A stretch of 64,000 nt of DNA from contig CANNHN010000011.1 of NCBI GenBank assembly GCA_947504725.1, forward strand, positions 1-64,000, written 5' to 3'. This document shows, piece by piece, positions 1 through 7,190 of the stretch; position 1 is the stretch's first letter, and the number at the start of each line of letters is the position of its first letter. The DNA comes from Bacteroidota bacterium (lineage in GTDB: Bacteria; Bacteroidota; Bacteroidia; 2-12-FULL-35-15). The position numbers and the translations under genes are program-made. The notes under the pieces were generated by a model. That model saw only the letters and a program-made list of their open reading frames with translations. It was not told the origin of the DNA and did not search any database.

Positions 1-137
1 ATAACGTTTTGCGCACTGGCGCAGTTGTGCGGTTAAAAAAAATTATTTGTTTTTTATTCCAATGATAAATATAAAGAAAAATTATTGTACTAACTAAAAT
101 GTGCACAATTGCACCAGTGCGCTGTTAGCAGTTAGGC
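1..137. repeat. attC-like folded palindrome (integron-cassette-type recombination site)
   Basis: Two 20-bp arms, 11-30 and 103-122, are reverse complements with 18 of 20 matches. They are enclosed by TAAC at 2-5 and GTTA at 124-127, and an inner GTTA (32-35)/TAAC (91-94) pair bounds a 55-base AT-rich centre. The arms are offset asymmetrically: five bases (6-10) lie between TAAC and the left stem, one base (123) on the right. A second box, GTTAGGC at 131-137, fits the integron core consensus GTTRRRY. Conserved folding, terminal TAAC/GTTA and unequal bulges are what attC sites look like; the gene for a tyrosine recombinase lies 540 bases away. The site touches the window edge, so its left end may be incomplete. 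Alternative: an unrelated REP-like palindrome. Confidence 0.55.
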
Positions 138-243
138 TGGACTTCACTAATGCTCACGTTTCATATACTTAGCTCGTTCGCAAATCTGTCTCCGGAGAAT
201 AATTAGGAACGGAAGAATGATGTTCGTTTCATAAATGTCTTCT

Positions 244-271
244 TTACTTTTTTGCTTGATCAAAAAAGTAA
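244..271. repeat. Palindromic hairpin, terminator-like
   Basis: Ten-base arms TTACTTTTTT (244-253) and AAAAAAGTAA (262-271) face each other across GCTTGATC. The hairpin could end transcription from either side, but no clear gene ends here. The surrounding 138-350 stretch has no convincing gene; it reads as intergenic or decayed cassette DNA. Confidence 0.45.
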
Positions 272-350
272 CAAAAAAATCAAGAAGCAACGATCTCTTC
301 CCGCAAACGCCCAACTCATCATCGCGTTGCTTCAGGCCTCACGCGCCCTC

Positions 351-557
351 CTAATTGACATTGTCTGCCGTGCTACGATTTATAGCATTAGTCTGAAAAT
401 ATAGAAAATGTCGATTTTTATTGGGAACTTTCAAAACTTTATTCACCATACTCCAAAAAACGAAAATGCCTTTTGTGTCTCGTAAATTAAGTTTTGAGAA
501 GTAGTCGATAAATTCCTGATTTTTTATTTTCGTTAACAAGATTTTTACACCTAGCAC
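351..557 (-). CDS. Small hypothetical ORF in the cassette-like interval
   Basis: A 68-codon frame rich in Lys, Asn and Phe, with no signal peptide or motif that I recognise. It occupies most of the stretch between the attC-like site (1-137) and the GTTAGCAG-type box at 562-573, so it may be the gene of a short cassette or only a chance frame in AT-rich DNA. Its strand is the same as that of the recombinase. Nothing in the sequence proves expression. Confidence 0.25.
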   Translation of the reverse strand: MLGVKILLTKIKNQEFIDYFSKLNLRDTKGIFVFWSMVNKVLKVPNKNRHFLYFQTNAINRSTADNVN

Positions 558-561
558 ACAG

Positions 562-636
562 CTTACTGCTAACTTACTTATATGTGCGATAAAACTACAT
601 AATACAAACAGCTAGTTGTTGGCTTTGTGTAGTTTT
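562..636. other. Cassette-boundary box plus inverted repeat
   Basis: CTTACTGCTAAC (562-573) is, on the other strand, GTTAGCAGTAAG. It matches 11 of 12 bases of the box GTTAGCAGTTAG at 124-135 in inverted orientation. Beside it, AAAACTACA (591-599) and TGTAGTTTT (628-636) form a 9-bp inverted repeat around a near-palindrome centred on CTAG (about 607-620). This lies immediately downstream of the recombinase stop codon. I read it as a possible recombination site (attI-like or a second attC) acting with the site at 1-137; this is inference. Confidence 0.35.
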
Positions 637-674
637 GTCACACTCTTTGTTATACCAAATATAAGTCATTAATA

Positions 675-1787
675 TCATAAATAATCAAAAGGTGATTTAA
701 TATTCTGAATGCTTTTGGTTGATACATGTGTATATATTTCTGTTGTTCTGCTGCTTTTATGTCCCAACAATTCCTGTATATAGCGCAAGTCCGTTCCCGA
801 CTCCAACAAATGTGTGGCATAACTATGGCGCAACCAATGCAATGTTGCTGGCTTTGTAATCTTCGCTTTTGTTAAAGCTTGTTTTAAAACACTCTGCAAA
901 CTCTCTGCACTGTATTGTTCCCCCTTTCTCTGACCCTCAAAAAACCAAACCTCAGGCTTATATATTTTATAATATTCCCTCAATAGTTGAATGGTTTTAA
1001 GCGATAGAGGAACCATACGATCTTTTTTTCCTTTGGCTTGTTTAATAAACAATAATCCACGATCACTATCTATGTCGTTTGCTTTTAAATTCAAAAGCTC
1101 ACTTCTTCGTAATCCACAAGCGTAAATTAAGCTTAACATTACCCTATGTTTAAAATTGGAATGTGCCTCCAATATTTTTTTTACATCTTCCTTGCTCAAT
1201 ACATTTGGCAAAGGATGCGAACGCTTAGGTCTATGAATAAGGTCGACATCAATGCTAACATTGAGTGCCGTCCTAAAAAACAATTTAACAGCATTCACAA
1301 CCTGATTTTGATACGATGACGAAAACTTATTTGCTAAAATATGATTGTTATTAAATTCTATTAAGTCATCATTCGTAATTTCCGAAATCGATTTAGTATG
1401 AAAATAAAGCAAAAATACTTTTAAGGCTTCGGAATAAGTCTTTACCGTATTCTCACTATATCTGCGAGAATGCAACCAATTAATAAACTTTTCAATTTGC
1501 TTTAAAGTCTCTGCACTCAACTCCTTTTTACTGCGCAGCGCCTCACGCTCCTTTCCAACTTTATCTTTCAAAGCATTCGCATCAATAATAGAAATAGAAT
1601 CAAAAATTGTTTTGATTTCATTTAAAACAGCTATCGAATAAGGTGCATGCCACGCTTTCAAGCTTTTGCTCCAGCGAATGTTTTTAATTTTTCGCGCCTC
1701 ATCTCCTAACTTATTATCATAAGGGAATTGAATAAGCACAACTTCTTCACCTCGGTGAATGGCTTTGTCGAGTTTGATCGTTATCAT
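675..1787 (-). CDS. Tyrosine-type site-specific recombinase/integrase
   Basis: A 370-residue tyrosine recombinase that cuts and rejoins DNA through a covalent 3'-phosphotyrosyl intermediate. Residues 1-75 are an extra N-terminal module. About 90-180 is the SAM-like core-binding domain, and about 190-365 the catalytic domain. Catalytic residues visible are Arg227 (GLRRSE), Lys in KGKKDR (252-257), His317 and Arg320 (HWLRH), His343 (LGH) and the nucleophile Tyr352 (EIYTHV). The stretch KPATLHWLRHSYATHLLE with QELLGH resembles integron integrases as well as XerC/D; I do not see an obvious IntI-specific insert. The start follows a zinc-ribbon gene by 10 bases, so the two are probably co-transcribed. 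The attC-like site and boundary box downstream suggest a local substrate. Dedicated chromosome-dimer XerD is less likely given the extra N-terminal module. Confidence 0.88.
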   Translation of the reverse strand: MITIKLDKAIHRGEEVVLIQFPYDNKLGDEARKIKNIRWSKSLKAWHAPYSIAVLNEIKTIFDSISIIDANALKDKVGKEREALRSKKELSAETLKQIEKFINWLHSRRYSENTVKTYSEALKVFLLYFHTKSISEITNDDLIEFNNNHILANKFSSSYQNQVVNAVKLFFRTALNVSIDVDLIHRPKRSHPLPNVLSKEDVKKILEAHSNFKHRVMLSLIYACGLRRSELLNLKANDIDSDRGLLFIKQAKGKKDRMVPLSLKTIQLLREYYKIYKPEVWFFEGQRKGEQYSAESLQSVLKQALTKAKITKPATLHWLRHSYATHLLESGTDLRYIQELLGHKSSRTTEIYTHVSTKSIQNIKSPFDYL

Positions 1788-1797
1788 AAAATTGGAA

Positions 1798-2157
1798 TTA
1801 CTTCGCTTCCTCTTTCCTTTTTACAAGAAAGAAATAATCATTATCAATAGGCAAATATCCATATTCATAACAATAATAATAGTTCGTCCCTTTTTTAGTT
1901 GTATACACATTGGTGTAAAAACTAAAATTGAACCCCTTTTGAAGAAGTTTGGATTTTGAAGCCTTAGCTGTTTCTTCTGGAATAAGCTCTTCCAAAATTT
2001 TATAATTTTTTCGAAGCGTTGAATTTACCGTTCGGTAATAATCACTTGTTGCTGTTTTAATTTTATTATTAAAACTATTTCGACATAAATCCGAGCAAAA
2101 TTTTTTGTCGGTTCTACCATTAAAGGAGTCTCCACACTCCACACATTCTCTACTCAT
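1798..2157 (-). CDS. Hypothetical zinc-ribbon protein upstream of the integrase
   Basis: A 119-residue protein with an N-terminal zinc knuckle, Cys5-x2-Cys8-x12-Cys21-x3-Cys25, followed by a Lys-rich linker with helical character and a Tyr-rich end (several Tyr around 90-105). There is no signal peptide, so it should be cytoplasmic. The knuckle resembles small nucleic-acid-binding zinc ribbons, but I cannot name a function. It ends 10 bases before the recombinase starts on the same strand, so the pair may be one transcript, and a role in DNA handling is plausible but unproven. It is divergent from ssb; the 299 bases between them hold two GGAGTAGT repeats and no other gene. Confidence 0.7.
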   Translation of the reverse strand: MSRECVECGDSFNGRTDKKFCSDLCRNSFNNKIKTATSDYYRTVNSTLRKNYKILEELIPEETAKASKSKLLQKGFNFSFYTNVYTTKKGTNYYYCYEYGYLPIDNDYFFLVKRKEEAK

Positions 2158-2456
2158 AAACTGATTTTTAAAATTTTTACTTGCCGGAGTAGTGCAAGAA
2201 TGAATTAATAATTTATTTTAAAATAAACTAAAATATGCGCGGAGTAGTTGTTTTTAGTGATGCTAATGTATAAAAATTATCCGTAATACCCGAGTATACA
2301 CAGATAAATTCGAATATAAGCACTTATAAACCGAATCGGGTTTTGAAATCGCCACACATTTGCACCGTCAAAACAACAGAGCGTTTATTGACGAAAACAA
2401 AAAATAATTATAAACCAGTATTTGCCTATAAGCAGGTACAAAAAAAACAAACCATT

Positions 2457-2795
2457 ATGAACGCATTACGCAACAAAGTACAATTGATCGGGAACCTAGG
2501 AATGGATCCAGAAGTGAAATCCTTAGACGGAGGTAAAAAATTAGCTAAAATGAGTATCGCTACCAACGAAAATTACAAAAATGCGAAAGGCGAAAAAGTT
2601 ACCGAAACGCAATGGCATAATTTAATTGCCTGGGGAAAAACTGCTGAAATAGTAGAAAAATTCTTAAAAAAAGGAAGTGAAGTAGCTGTTGAAGGAAAAC
2701 TAATCAACCGTAACTACATCGATAAAGAAGGAATCAAACGTTACGTAACAGAAATTGAAGTGAGCGAAGTATTGATGCTCGATTCTAAAAAATAG
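2457..2795 (+). CDS. ssb: Single-stranded DNA-binding protein
   Basis: A 112-residue OB-fold protein that coats single-stranded DNA in replication, recombination and repair. The family hallmarks are present: an N-terminal NKVQLIGNLGMDPEVK strand, TQWHNLIAWGKTAEIVEKFLKKG in the centre, and VEGKLINRNY. It is shorter than E. coli SSB (178 residues) because the disordered tail with the acidic protein-binding tip is missing; the end is DSKK. The start at 2457 is chosen because homology begins there; the frame stays open to an ATG at 2343, but those 38 residues look unlike an SSB. A Rho-independent terminator follows at 2821. Short SSBs of this kind are common in Bacteroidota, and the genome may hold a second, longer one. 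Confidence 0.9.
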   Translation: MNALRNKVQLIGNLGMDPEVKSLDGGKKLAKMSIATNENYKNAKGEKVTETQWHNLIAWGKTAEIVEKFLKKGSEVAVEGKLINRNYIDKEGIKRYVTEIEVSEVLMLDSKK

Positions 2796-2820
2796 TGCAG
2801 TTGATTGGTGTGTGAACGAT

Positions 2821-2857
2821 AAGTCGTCCTCTCTGGGAGTAGAGAGGCGACTTTTTT
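2821..2857 (+). terminator. Rho-independent terminator after ssb
   Basis: AGTCG-t-CCTCTC pairs with GAGAGG-CGACT across an 8-base loop and is followed by a run of seven T, 26 bases after the ssb stop codon. Confidence 0.8.
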
Positions 2858-2869
2858 TATTATTGCACA

Positions 2870-3336
2870 TCCAGCCCTTTCGACCGCAGCCTCTTGTCAT
2901 TTCAACCGTAGCCCTTTGTCCTTTCGACCGTAGCCGCTTGTCCTTTCGACCGTAGCCGCTTGTCCTTTCGACCGTAGCCGCTTGTCCTTTCGACCGAAGC
3001 CTTTTGTCATTTCGACCGAAGCGGAGAAATCTAAAACACGAACTGAGCACAAACATAGTACTTGAAAACAATCACTTTCGCCTTGCTTGTCCTTTCGACC
3101 GAAGCGGAGAAAACTAATAGATCTCTCCACTTCGGTCGAGATGACATTCTGCATTAACAAATTCAATATTACGAATCCATATCCTTTCGACCGCAGACTT
3201 TTGTCATTTCGACCGCAGCCTTTTGTCATTTCGACCGAAGCGGAGAAATCTAAAACACAAACTGAGCACAAACATAGTACTTGAAAACAATCACTTTCGC
3301 CTTGCTTGTCCTTTCGACCGAAGCGGAGAAAACTAA
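2870..3336. repeat. REP-like repeat array (22-bp units and a duplicated 116-bp block)
   Basis: From about 2875 to 3002 a 22-bp unit, CTTGTCCTTTCGACCGTAGC plus CG, repeats head to tail with small changes (clear copies at 2937, 2959 and 2981). A block of about 116 bases, 3001-3116, reappears almost unchanged at 3220-3335; it starts at TTTGTCATTTCGACCGAAGC and ends after CGGAGAAAACT. Between the blocks lies an inverted copy, CTCCACTTCGGTCGAGATGA, at about 3125-3144. No open frame here is a credible gene: 22 is not a multiple of three, and the frames that stay open simply translate the repeat. The array abuts the GIY-YIG gene. Confidence 0.9.
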
Positions 3337-3711
3337 AACACAAAAACCATGAAACAACATAATTACTTTGTCTACATCACAACTAATTTCTCTAAAACTG
3401 TTTTATATGTTGGTGTAACAAATTCCTTAGAACAGCGACTAATAGAGCACTATTTAAATAGAGGCAATAAAAATGCTTTTGCTGGGAAATATTATTGCTA
3501 CAACTTACTTTTCTACGAAAGACATGAATATATAACCAATGCAATTGCTAGAGAAAAGCAAATAAAACGATGGAATCGCGAGAAAAAATTGAATCTGATT
3601 ACCATCGAGAACCCGAAACTCAATTTCTTGAACCACAGCATCATGGAATGGAATCCAAATGAGGAATGGACGATTAGATAAATAGTTCTCTCCACTTCGG
3701 TCGAGAGGACA
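3307..3711. repeat. Inverted REP copies framing the GIY-YIG gene
   Basis: Bases 3307-3334 and 3684-3711 are 28-bp inverted repeats with 25 matches, each built around CGACCGAAG and the CGGAGA/TGGAGA step. The left copy ends 14 bases before the start codon at 3349, and the right copy begins 2 bases after the stop at 3681. The unit of repeat, gene and inverted repeat is therefore about 405 bases. It resembles the REP-gene-REP arrangement known for RAYT transposases, but with a different nuclease. Confidence 0.75.
3349..3681 (+). CDS. GIY-YIG nuclease family protein
   Basis: A 110-residue single-domain GIY-YIG endonuclease. The motif is FVYITTN at residues 7-13 followed by LYVGVTN at about 19-25 (YVG replaces YIG). 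Next comes RLIEHY with the conserved Arg and His, then AIAREKQIKRWNREKK, which holds the catalytic-domain Glu and a basic helix. Length and layout match the small stand-alone UvrC-N/UPF0213 group rather than UvrC. Its natural substrate is not known. The gene has no neighbours in its own transcription unit and is framed on both sides by inverted REP copies, with further direct repeats outside. That setting suggests it either spreads the repeats or travels with them; this is inference. Confidence 0.87.
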   Translation: MKQHNYFVYITTNFSKTVLYVGVTNSLEQRLIEHYLNRGNKNAFAGKYYCYNLLFYERHEYITNAIAREKQIKRWNREKKLNLITIENPKLNFLNHSIMEWNPNEEWTIR

Positions 3712-3966
3712 TTTGAGTTTATTGTTTCATTTTGACTTTGTTCCTTTTGTCATTTCGACCCTAGCCTTTTGTCATTTCGACCGTAGCCTTTTGTCATTTC
3801 GACCGAAGCGGAGAAATCTAAAAAAACATGAACTCGGAGATAATAGTTCTCTCCACTTCGGTCGAGAGGACATTTGAGTTTATTGTTTCATTTTGACTTT
3901 GTTCCTTTTGTCATTTCGGCCCTAGCCTTTTGTCATTTCGACCGAAGCGGAGAAATCTAAAAAAAT
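3684..3966. repeat. Duplicated REP block downstream of the GIY-YIG gene
   Basis: A segment beginning ATAGTTCTCTCCACTTCGGT at about 3682 and running to CGGAGAAATCTAAAAA near 3826 recurs from about 3842 to 3963, including the non-REP part with TTGAGTTTATTGTTTCA. The first copy carries one extra 22-bp TTTTGTCATTTCGACCGTAG unit. Each block starts with one repeat orientation and ends with the other. No gene is visible. Confidence 0.85.
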
Positions 3967-3974
3967 AACTAAAT

Positions 3975-4010
3975 AAAAAAGCCTCAAGTAAAATTACTTG
4001 AGGCTTTTTT
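3975..4010 (-). terminator. Terminator of the accB-accC end of the fatty-acid operon
   Basis: AAAAAAGCCTCAAGTAA and its exact complement TTACTTGAGGCTTTTTT face each other across two bases. It lies 15 bases beyond the accC stop codon, and the T-run works on either strand. Confidence 0.85.
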
Positions 4011-4024
4011 AAAGTGATATTTTA

Positions 4025-5365
4025 TTATTCCGTTAAATCAAAATCATCTAAAAATTTTGTTGTGTAATCACCTTTAATGAATTTTTCATCCTTCATTAAT
4101 TTCAAGTGAAATGGGATTGTTGTTTTTACTCCTTCAATTACATATTCACTCAACGCACGGTGCATTTTTGCAATTGCCTCTTCACGTGTTTGTGCAACAG
4201 TAATTAATTTTGCAACCATACTATCATAATTCGGAGGAATCGTATATCCAGCATAAATATGTGAATCAACACGAATACCATGTCCACCTGGGGTGTGCAA
4301 TACCGTGATTTTTCCTGGTGACGGACGGAAATTATTAAATGGATCTTCCGCATTTATTCTACATTCAATTGCATGCAATTGAGGATAATAATTTTTTCCA
4401 GAAATAGGAACGCCTGCAGCAACCAATATTTGTTCGCGTATCAAATCATAATCAATTACTTCTTCAGTAATTGGATGCTCCACCTGAATACGTGTATTCA
4501 TTTCCATGAAATAAAACTTGCGATGCTTGTCAACTAAAAACTCAACAGTTCCAACACCTTCATATTTTACTGCCAATGCCGCTTTAATTGCAGCTTCACC
4601 CATTGCTTCGCGCAACTCATCGGTCATAAATGGAGATGGCGTTTCTTCCGCTAATTTTTGATGACGTCTTTGAATAGAACAATCTCTCTCCGATAAATGA
4701 CATGCTTTTCCATATTGATCGCCTACAATTTGAATTTCAATATGACGTGGCTCTTCAATATATTTTTCCATATACATGGCACCGTTACCAAATGCATTTT
4801 CTGCTTCTTTAAATGCTGAATCGTACAACGCATCCATATCTTCTGCCTTCCAAACAATGCGCATCCCTTTTCCACCACCACCAGCTGTTGCTTTAATAAT
4901 AACAGGATATCCAACTTTCGGAGCTAATTCTTTTGCATGTTCAGCACTTTCCAACAAACCTTCTGAACCAGGAACACATGGAACACCTGCTGCAATCATG
5001 GTAGATTTTGCTGATGCCTTGTCTCCCATCGAGTTTATCATTTCGGGAGATGCTCCAATAAATTTAATATTATGCTCTTGGCAAATCTTAGAAAATTTTG
5101 CATTCTCTGAAAGAAAACCATAGCCTGGATGAATTGCATCTGCATTAGTTATTTCTGCTGCCGAAATAATATTGGGAATATTTAAATAAGAATCCTTACT
5201 TGGTGGAGGTCCAATACAAACTGCCTCATCAGCAAATTTTACGTGCAAGGAATCTTTATCAGCAGTTGAATAAACTGCTACCGTTTTAATTCCCATTTCT
5301 TTGCAGGTACGAATAATGCGTAACGCAATTTCGCCTCTGTTAGCTATTAATATCTTTTTGAACAT
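4025..5365 (-). CDS. accC: Acetyl-CoA carboxylase, biotin carboxylase subunit
   Basis: A 446-residue ATP-grasp enzyme that carboxylates the biotin on AccB using ATP and bicarbonate, the first half-reaction of malonyl-CoA synthesis. The N-terminal [20 protein letters not shown], the glycine-rich ATP loop GGGGKGMRI near residues 163-171, and the [16 protein letters not shown] active-site segment (about 290-305) are all present. The length equals that of E. coli AccC (449). It lies 109 bases after accB on the same strand, and a terminator follows, so it closes the yceD-rpmF-plsX-fabH-accB-accC series. The accB-accC gap contains a small hairpin with ATCCCGC arms. Confidence 0.97.
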   Translation of the reverse strand: MFKKILIANRGEIALRIIRTCKEMGIKTVAVYSTADKDSLHVKFADEAVCIGPPPSKDSYLNIPNIISAAEITNADAIHPGYGFLSENAKFSKICQEHNIKFIGASPEMINSMGDKASAKSTMIAAGVPCVPGSEGLLESAEHAKELAPKVGYPVIIKATAGGGGKGMRIVWKAEDMDALYDSAFKEAENAFGNGAMYMEKYIEEPRHIEIQIVGDQYGKACHLSERDCSIQRRHQKLAEETPSPFMTDELREAMGEAAIKAALAVKYEGVGTVEFLVDKHRKFYFMEMNTRIQVEHPITEEVIDYDLIREQILVAAGVPISGKNYYPQLHAIECRINAEDPFNNFRPSPGKITVLHTPGGHGIRVDSHIYAGYTIPPNYDSMVAKLITVAQTREEAIAKMHRALSEYVIEGVKTTIPFHLKLMKDEKFIKGDYTTKFLDDFDLTE

Positions 5366-5443
5366 GGTTTCAATTTGAAAATTAAAAAATTTGAAAATTT
5401 GAAAATGAAATGCATTTAATCAAAACAGGAATTACCCATTTCC

Positions 5444-5461
5444 ATCCCGCACATGCGGGAT
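5444..5461. repeat. Short GC-rich hairpin between accB and accC
   Basis: ATCCCGC (5444-5450) pairs with GCGGGAT (5455-5461) across ACAT. Similar 'atcccg' hairpins occur at 11746-11767 and about 24018-24035, so this is probably a dispersed intergenic repeat and not a terminator, as it has no T-run. Confidence 0.5.
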
Positions 5462-5474
5462 CCAAATTTCCAAA

Positions 5475-5963
5475 TTAGCTAGGATCAATCAAGAACAATG
5501 GTTGATCATACTCAACTGGAGTTGCATCATTTACCAAAACCTTAACAATTTTACCTTTTACTTCACATTCAATCTCGTTGAACAATTTCATTGCTTCGAT
5601 AATACAAATTACTTTTCCTGGAGCAACTTCATCACCTACATTTACAAATAATGGCTTATCTGGAGATGATGAACGATAGAATGTTCCAATCATTGGAGAT
5701 TTTACTGTGATATAATGAGATTCATCTGCACCAGCTGAAGCTTTCACTTCTGGAGTTTTTGTTTCTACAGTTGTAGAAATTTGCTGAACAGCAGGAACTG
5801 TTTGCATTATTGTTTGAGGTGTTGTTGATTGAACAAACACTTGCTCTTTTCTACCTGCAGGAGTTTTGATAACAATTTTTACATCTTTGGTTTCTAACTC
5901 TACCTCGCTCACGCCAGACTTCGCTACAAACTTGATCAAATCTTGAATTTCGTTCAGTTTCAT
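5475..5963 (-). CDS. accB: Acetyl-CoA carboxylase, biotin carboxyl carrier protein
   Basis: A 162-residue carrier whose biotin shuttles CO2 between AccC and the carboxyltransferase. The N-terminal 40 residues start with MKLNEIQDLIKFVAKSGVSE. A Thr/Gln/Val-rich flexible linker follows (about 40-80), then the biotinyl domain 83-162 with the IEAMKLFNEIE motif in which Lys126 is the biotin site. The PMIGTFYRSSSPDKPLFV 'thumb' segment is also typical. Upstream it is 231 bases from fabH. That gap is AT-rich with no gene and could hold a separate promoter, so accB-accC may be expressed partly on their own. Confidence 0.97.
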   Translation of the reverse strand: MKLNEIQDLIKFVAKSGVSEVELETKDVKIVIKTPAGRKEQVFVQSTTPQTIMQTVPAVQQISTTVETKTPEVKASAGADESHYITVKSPMIGTFYRSSSPDKPLFVNVGDEVAPGKVICIIEAMKLFNEIECEVKGKIVKVLVNDATPVEYDQPLFLIDPS

Positions 5964-6194
5964 TATTGTTTTTGTTTAGAGATTTACTTTAAAAATTTAC
6001 TACTATACTTATTTATTGGAACGCAGATTTTTTATGATTTTTATGATTAAAAATGATTTTTTTCTGTTCGTTTCGATTTCTTTATGATTTATAAGCTTCG
6101 CTTATTGAATTGTTTTTATTTTAATTTGTCTGCTGTCTACTTCCTTTTATTGTCTACTTTTCTTTTTGCCAATTGCCAACTTTTTTCCAATTGC

Positions 6195-7190
6195 CTATTT
6201 ACTATCGTATGCCCATTTTAAATATATCGCTCCCCACGTAAATCCTGCACCAAATGTAGAAATGATAATGTTGTCGCCCTTTTTCATTTGCTTTTCATAA
6301 TCCCACAAACACAAAGGAATTGTTCCTGCTGTTGTGTTTCCATATTTCTGAATGTTCAACATCACTTTTTCTGAATTCAATCCCATTCTTTCTGCTGTTG
6401 CATCTATAATTCGTTTGTTCGCTTGATGCGGAACTAACCAAGCAATATCATCCGATTTTAAATTATTACGCTCCATAATTTCAGCGCTCACATCAGCCAT
6501 TCCAACTACCGCACGCTTAAAAACAGGTTGCCCATCTTGAAAAACAAAATGTTCTTTTGCATCTATTGTTTCGTGTGTTGGCGGCTTTACAGATCCGCCT
6601 GCCTTTTGATGTAAATATTTTCGTCCCGACCCATCTGCTTTTAAAATAGAATCTTGCAATCCTAATCCTTCTGTGTTTGGTTCTAAAAGAACAGCTCCAG
6701 CACCATCACCAAAAATGATACATGTTGAACGATCGGTATAATCAAGTATAGCCGACATTTTATCAGCACCTACAACAATAACTTTTTTATATTTTCCAGT
6801 TTCTATAAACTGTGCTCCGGTTGATAATGCATAAACAAAACCAGAACATGCAGCTGCTAAATCAAAACCCCATGCATTGGTTGCTCCTATTTTATCACAC
6901 ACTACATTTGATGTAGATGGAAAAACATAATCAGGAGTAACCGTTCCAACAATAATCATATCTATATCCAAAGCAGTAATGCCTCTTTTTTTCAAAAGTT
7001 CTTCAATGGCTTTTACACACATATCAGAAGTTCCTAATCCTTCTCCTTTTAATATTCTACGTTCTTTAATTCCTGTTCGGGTTTCTATCCATTCCGAAGT
7101 TGTTGGAACCAATTTCTCTAACTCTGTATTTGAGAGAACATAATCTGGAACATATCCGGCAACAGCCGTAATCGCAGCGGTAGTTTTCAT
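6195..7190 (-). CDS. fabH: Beta-ketoacyl-ACP synthase III
   Basis: A 331-residue condensing enzyme that joins acetyl-CoA (or a branched primer) to malonyl-ACP and starts fatty-acid chains. The thiolase-fold catalytic triad is visible: Cys115 in AAACSGFVYAL, His255 in VPHQANKRI and Asn285 in YGNTTAGTIPL. The pocket-lining residues do not tell me which primer it prefers; Bacteroidota often make iso-branched acids. Its ATG overlaps the plsX stop by one base (TAATG at 7190), implying translational coupling. That places phospholipid-precursor and chain-initiation enzymes under one control. Confidence 0.97.
   Translation of the reverse strand: MKTTAAITAVAGYVPDYVLSNTELEKLVPTTSEWIETRTGIKERRILKGEGLGTSDMCVKAIEELLKKRGITALDIDMIIVGTVTPDYVFPSTSNVVCDKIGATNAWGFDLAAACSGFVYALSTGAQFIETGKYKKVIVVGADKMSAILDYTDRSTCIIFGDGAGAVLLEPNTEGLGLQDSILKADGSGRKYLHQKAGGSVKPPTHETIDAKEHFVFQDGQPVFKRAVVGMADVSAEIMERNNLKSDDIAWLVPHQANKRIIDATAERMGLNSEKVMLNIQKYGNTTAGTIPLCLWDYEKQMKKGDNIIISTFGAGFTWGAIYLKWAYDSK

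Noticed and set aside
1759-1959. Plus-strand open frame over the zinc-ribbon gene
   Set aside because: It is the reverse of a better-supported gene with a zinc motif; its hydrophobic composition comes from the AT-rich complement.
2343-2456. Upstream extension of ssb
   Set aside because: The 38 added residues do not look like SSB, and the family starts at the ATG at 2457.
2870-3010. 22-bp tandem repeats looked like a CRISPR array
   Set aside because: The units follow one another with no unique spacers, and no cas genes are in the window.
2700-3343. Long open frames on both strands across the repeat array
   Set aside because: They only translate the repeat in rotating frames (RSKGQ/GYGRKDK-type peptides), and one overlaps ssb.
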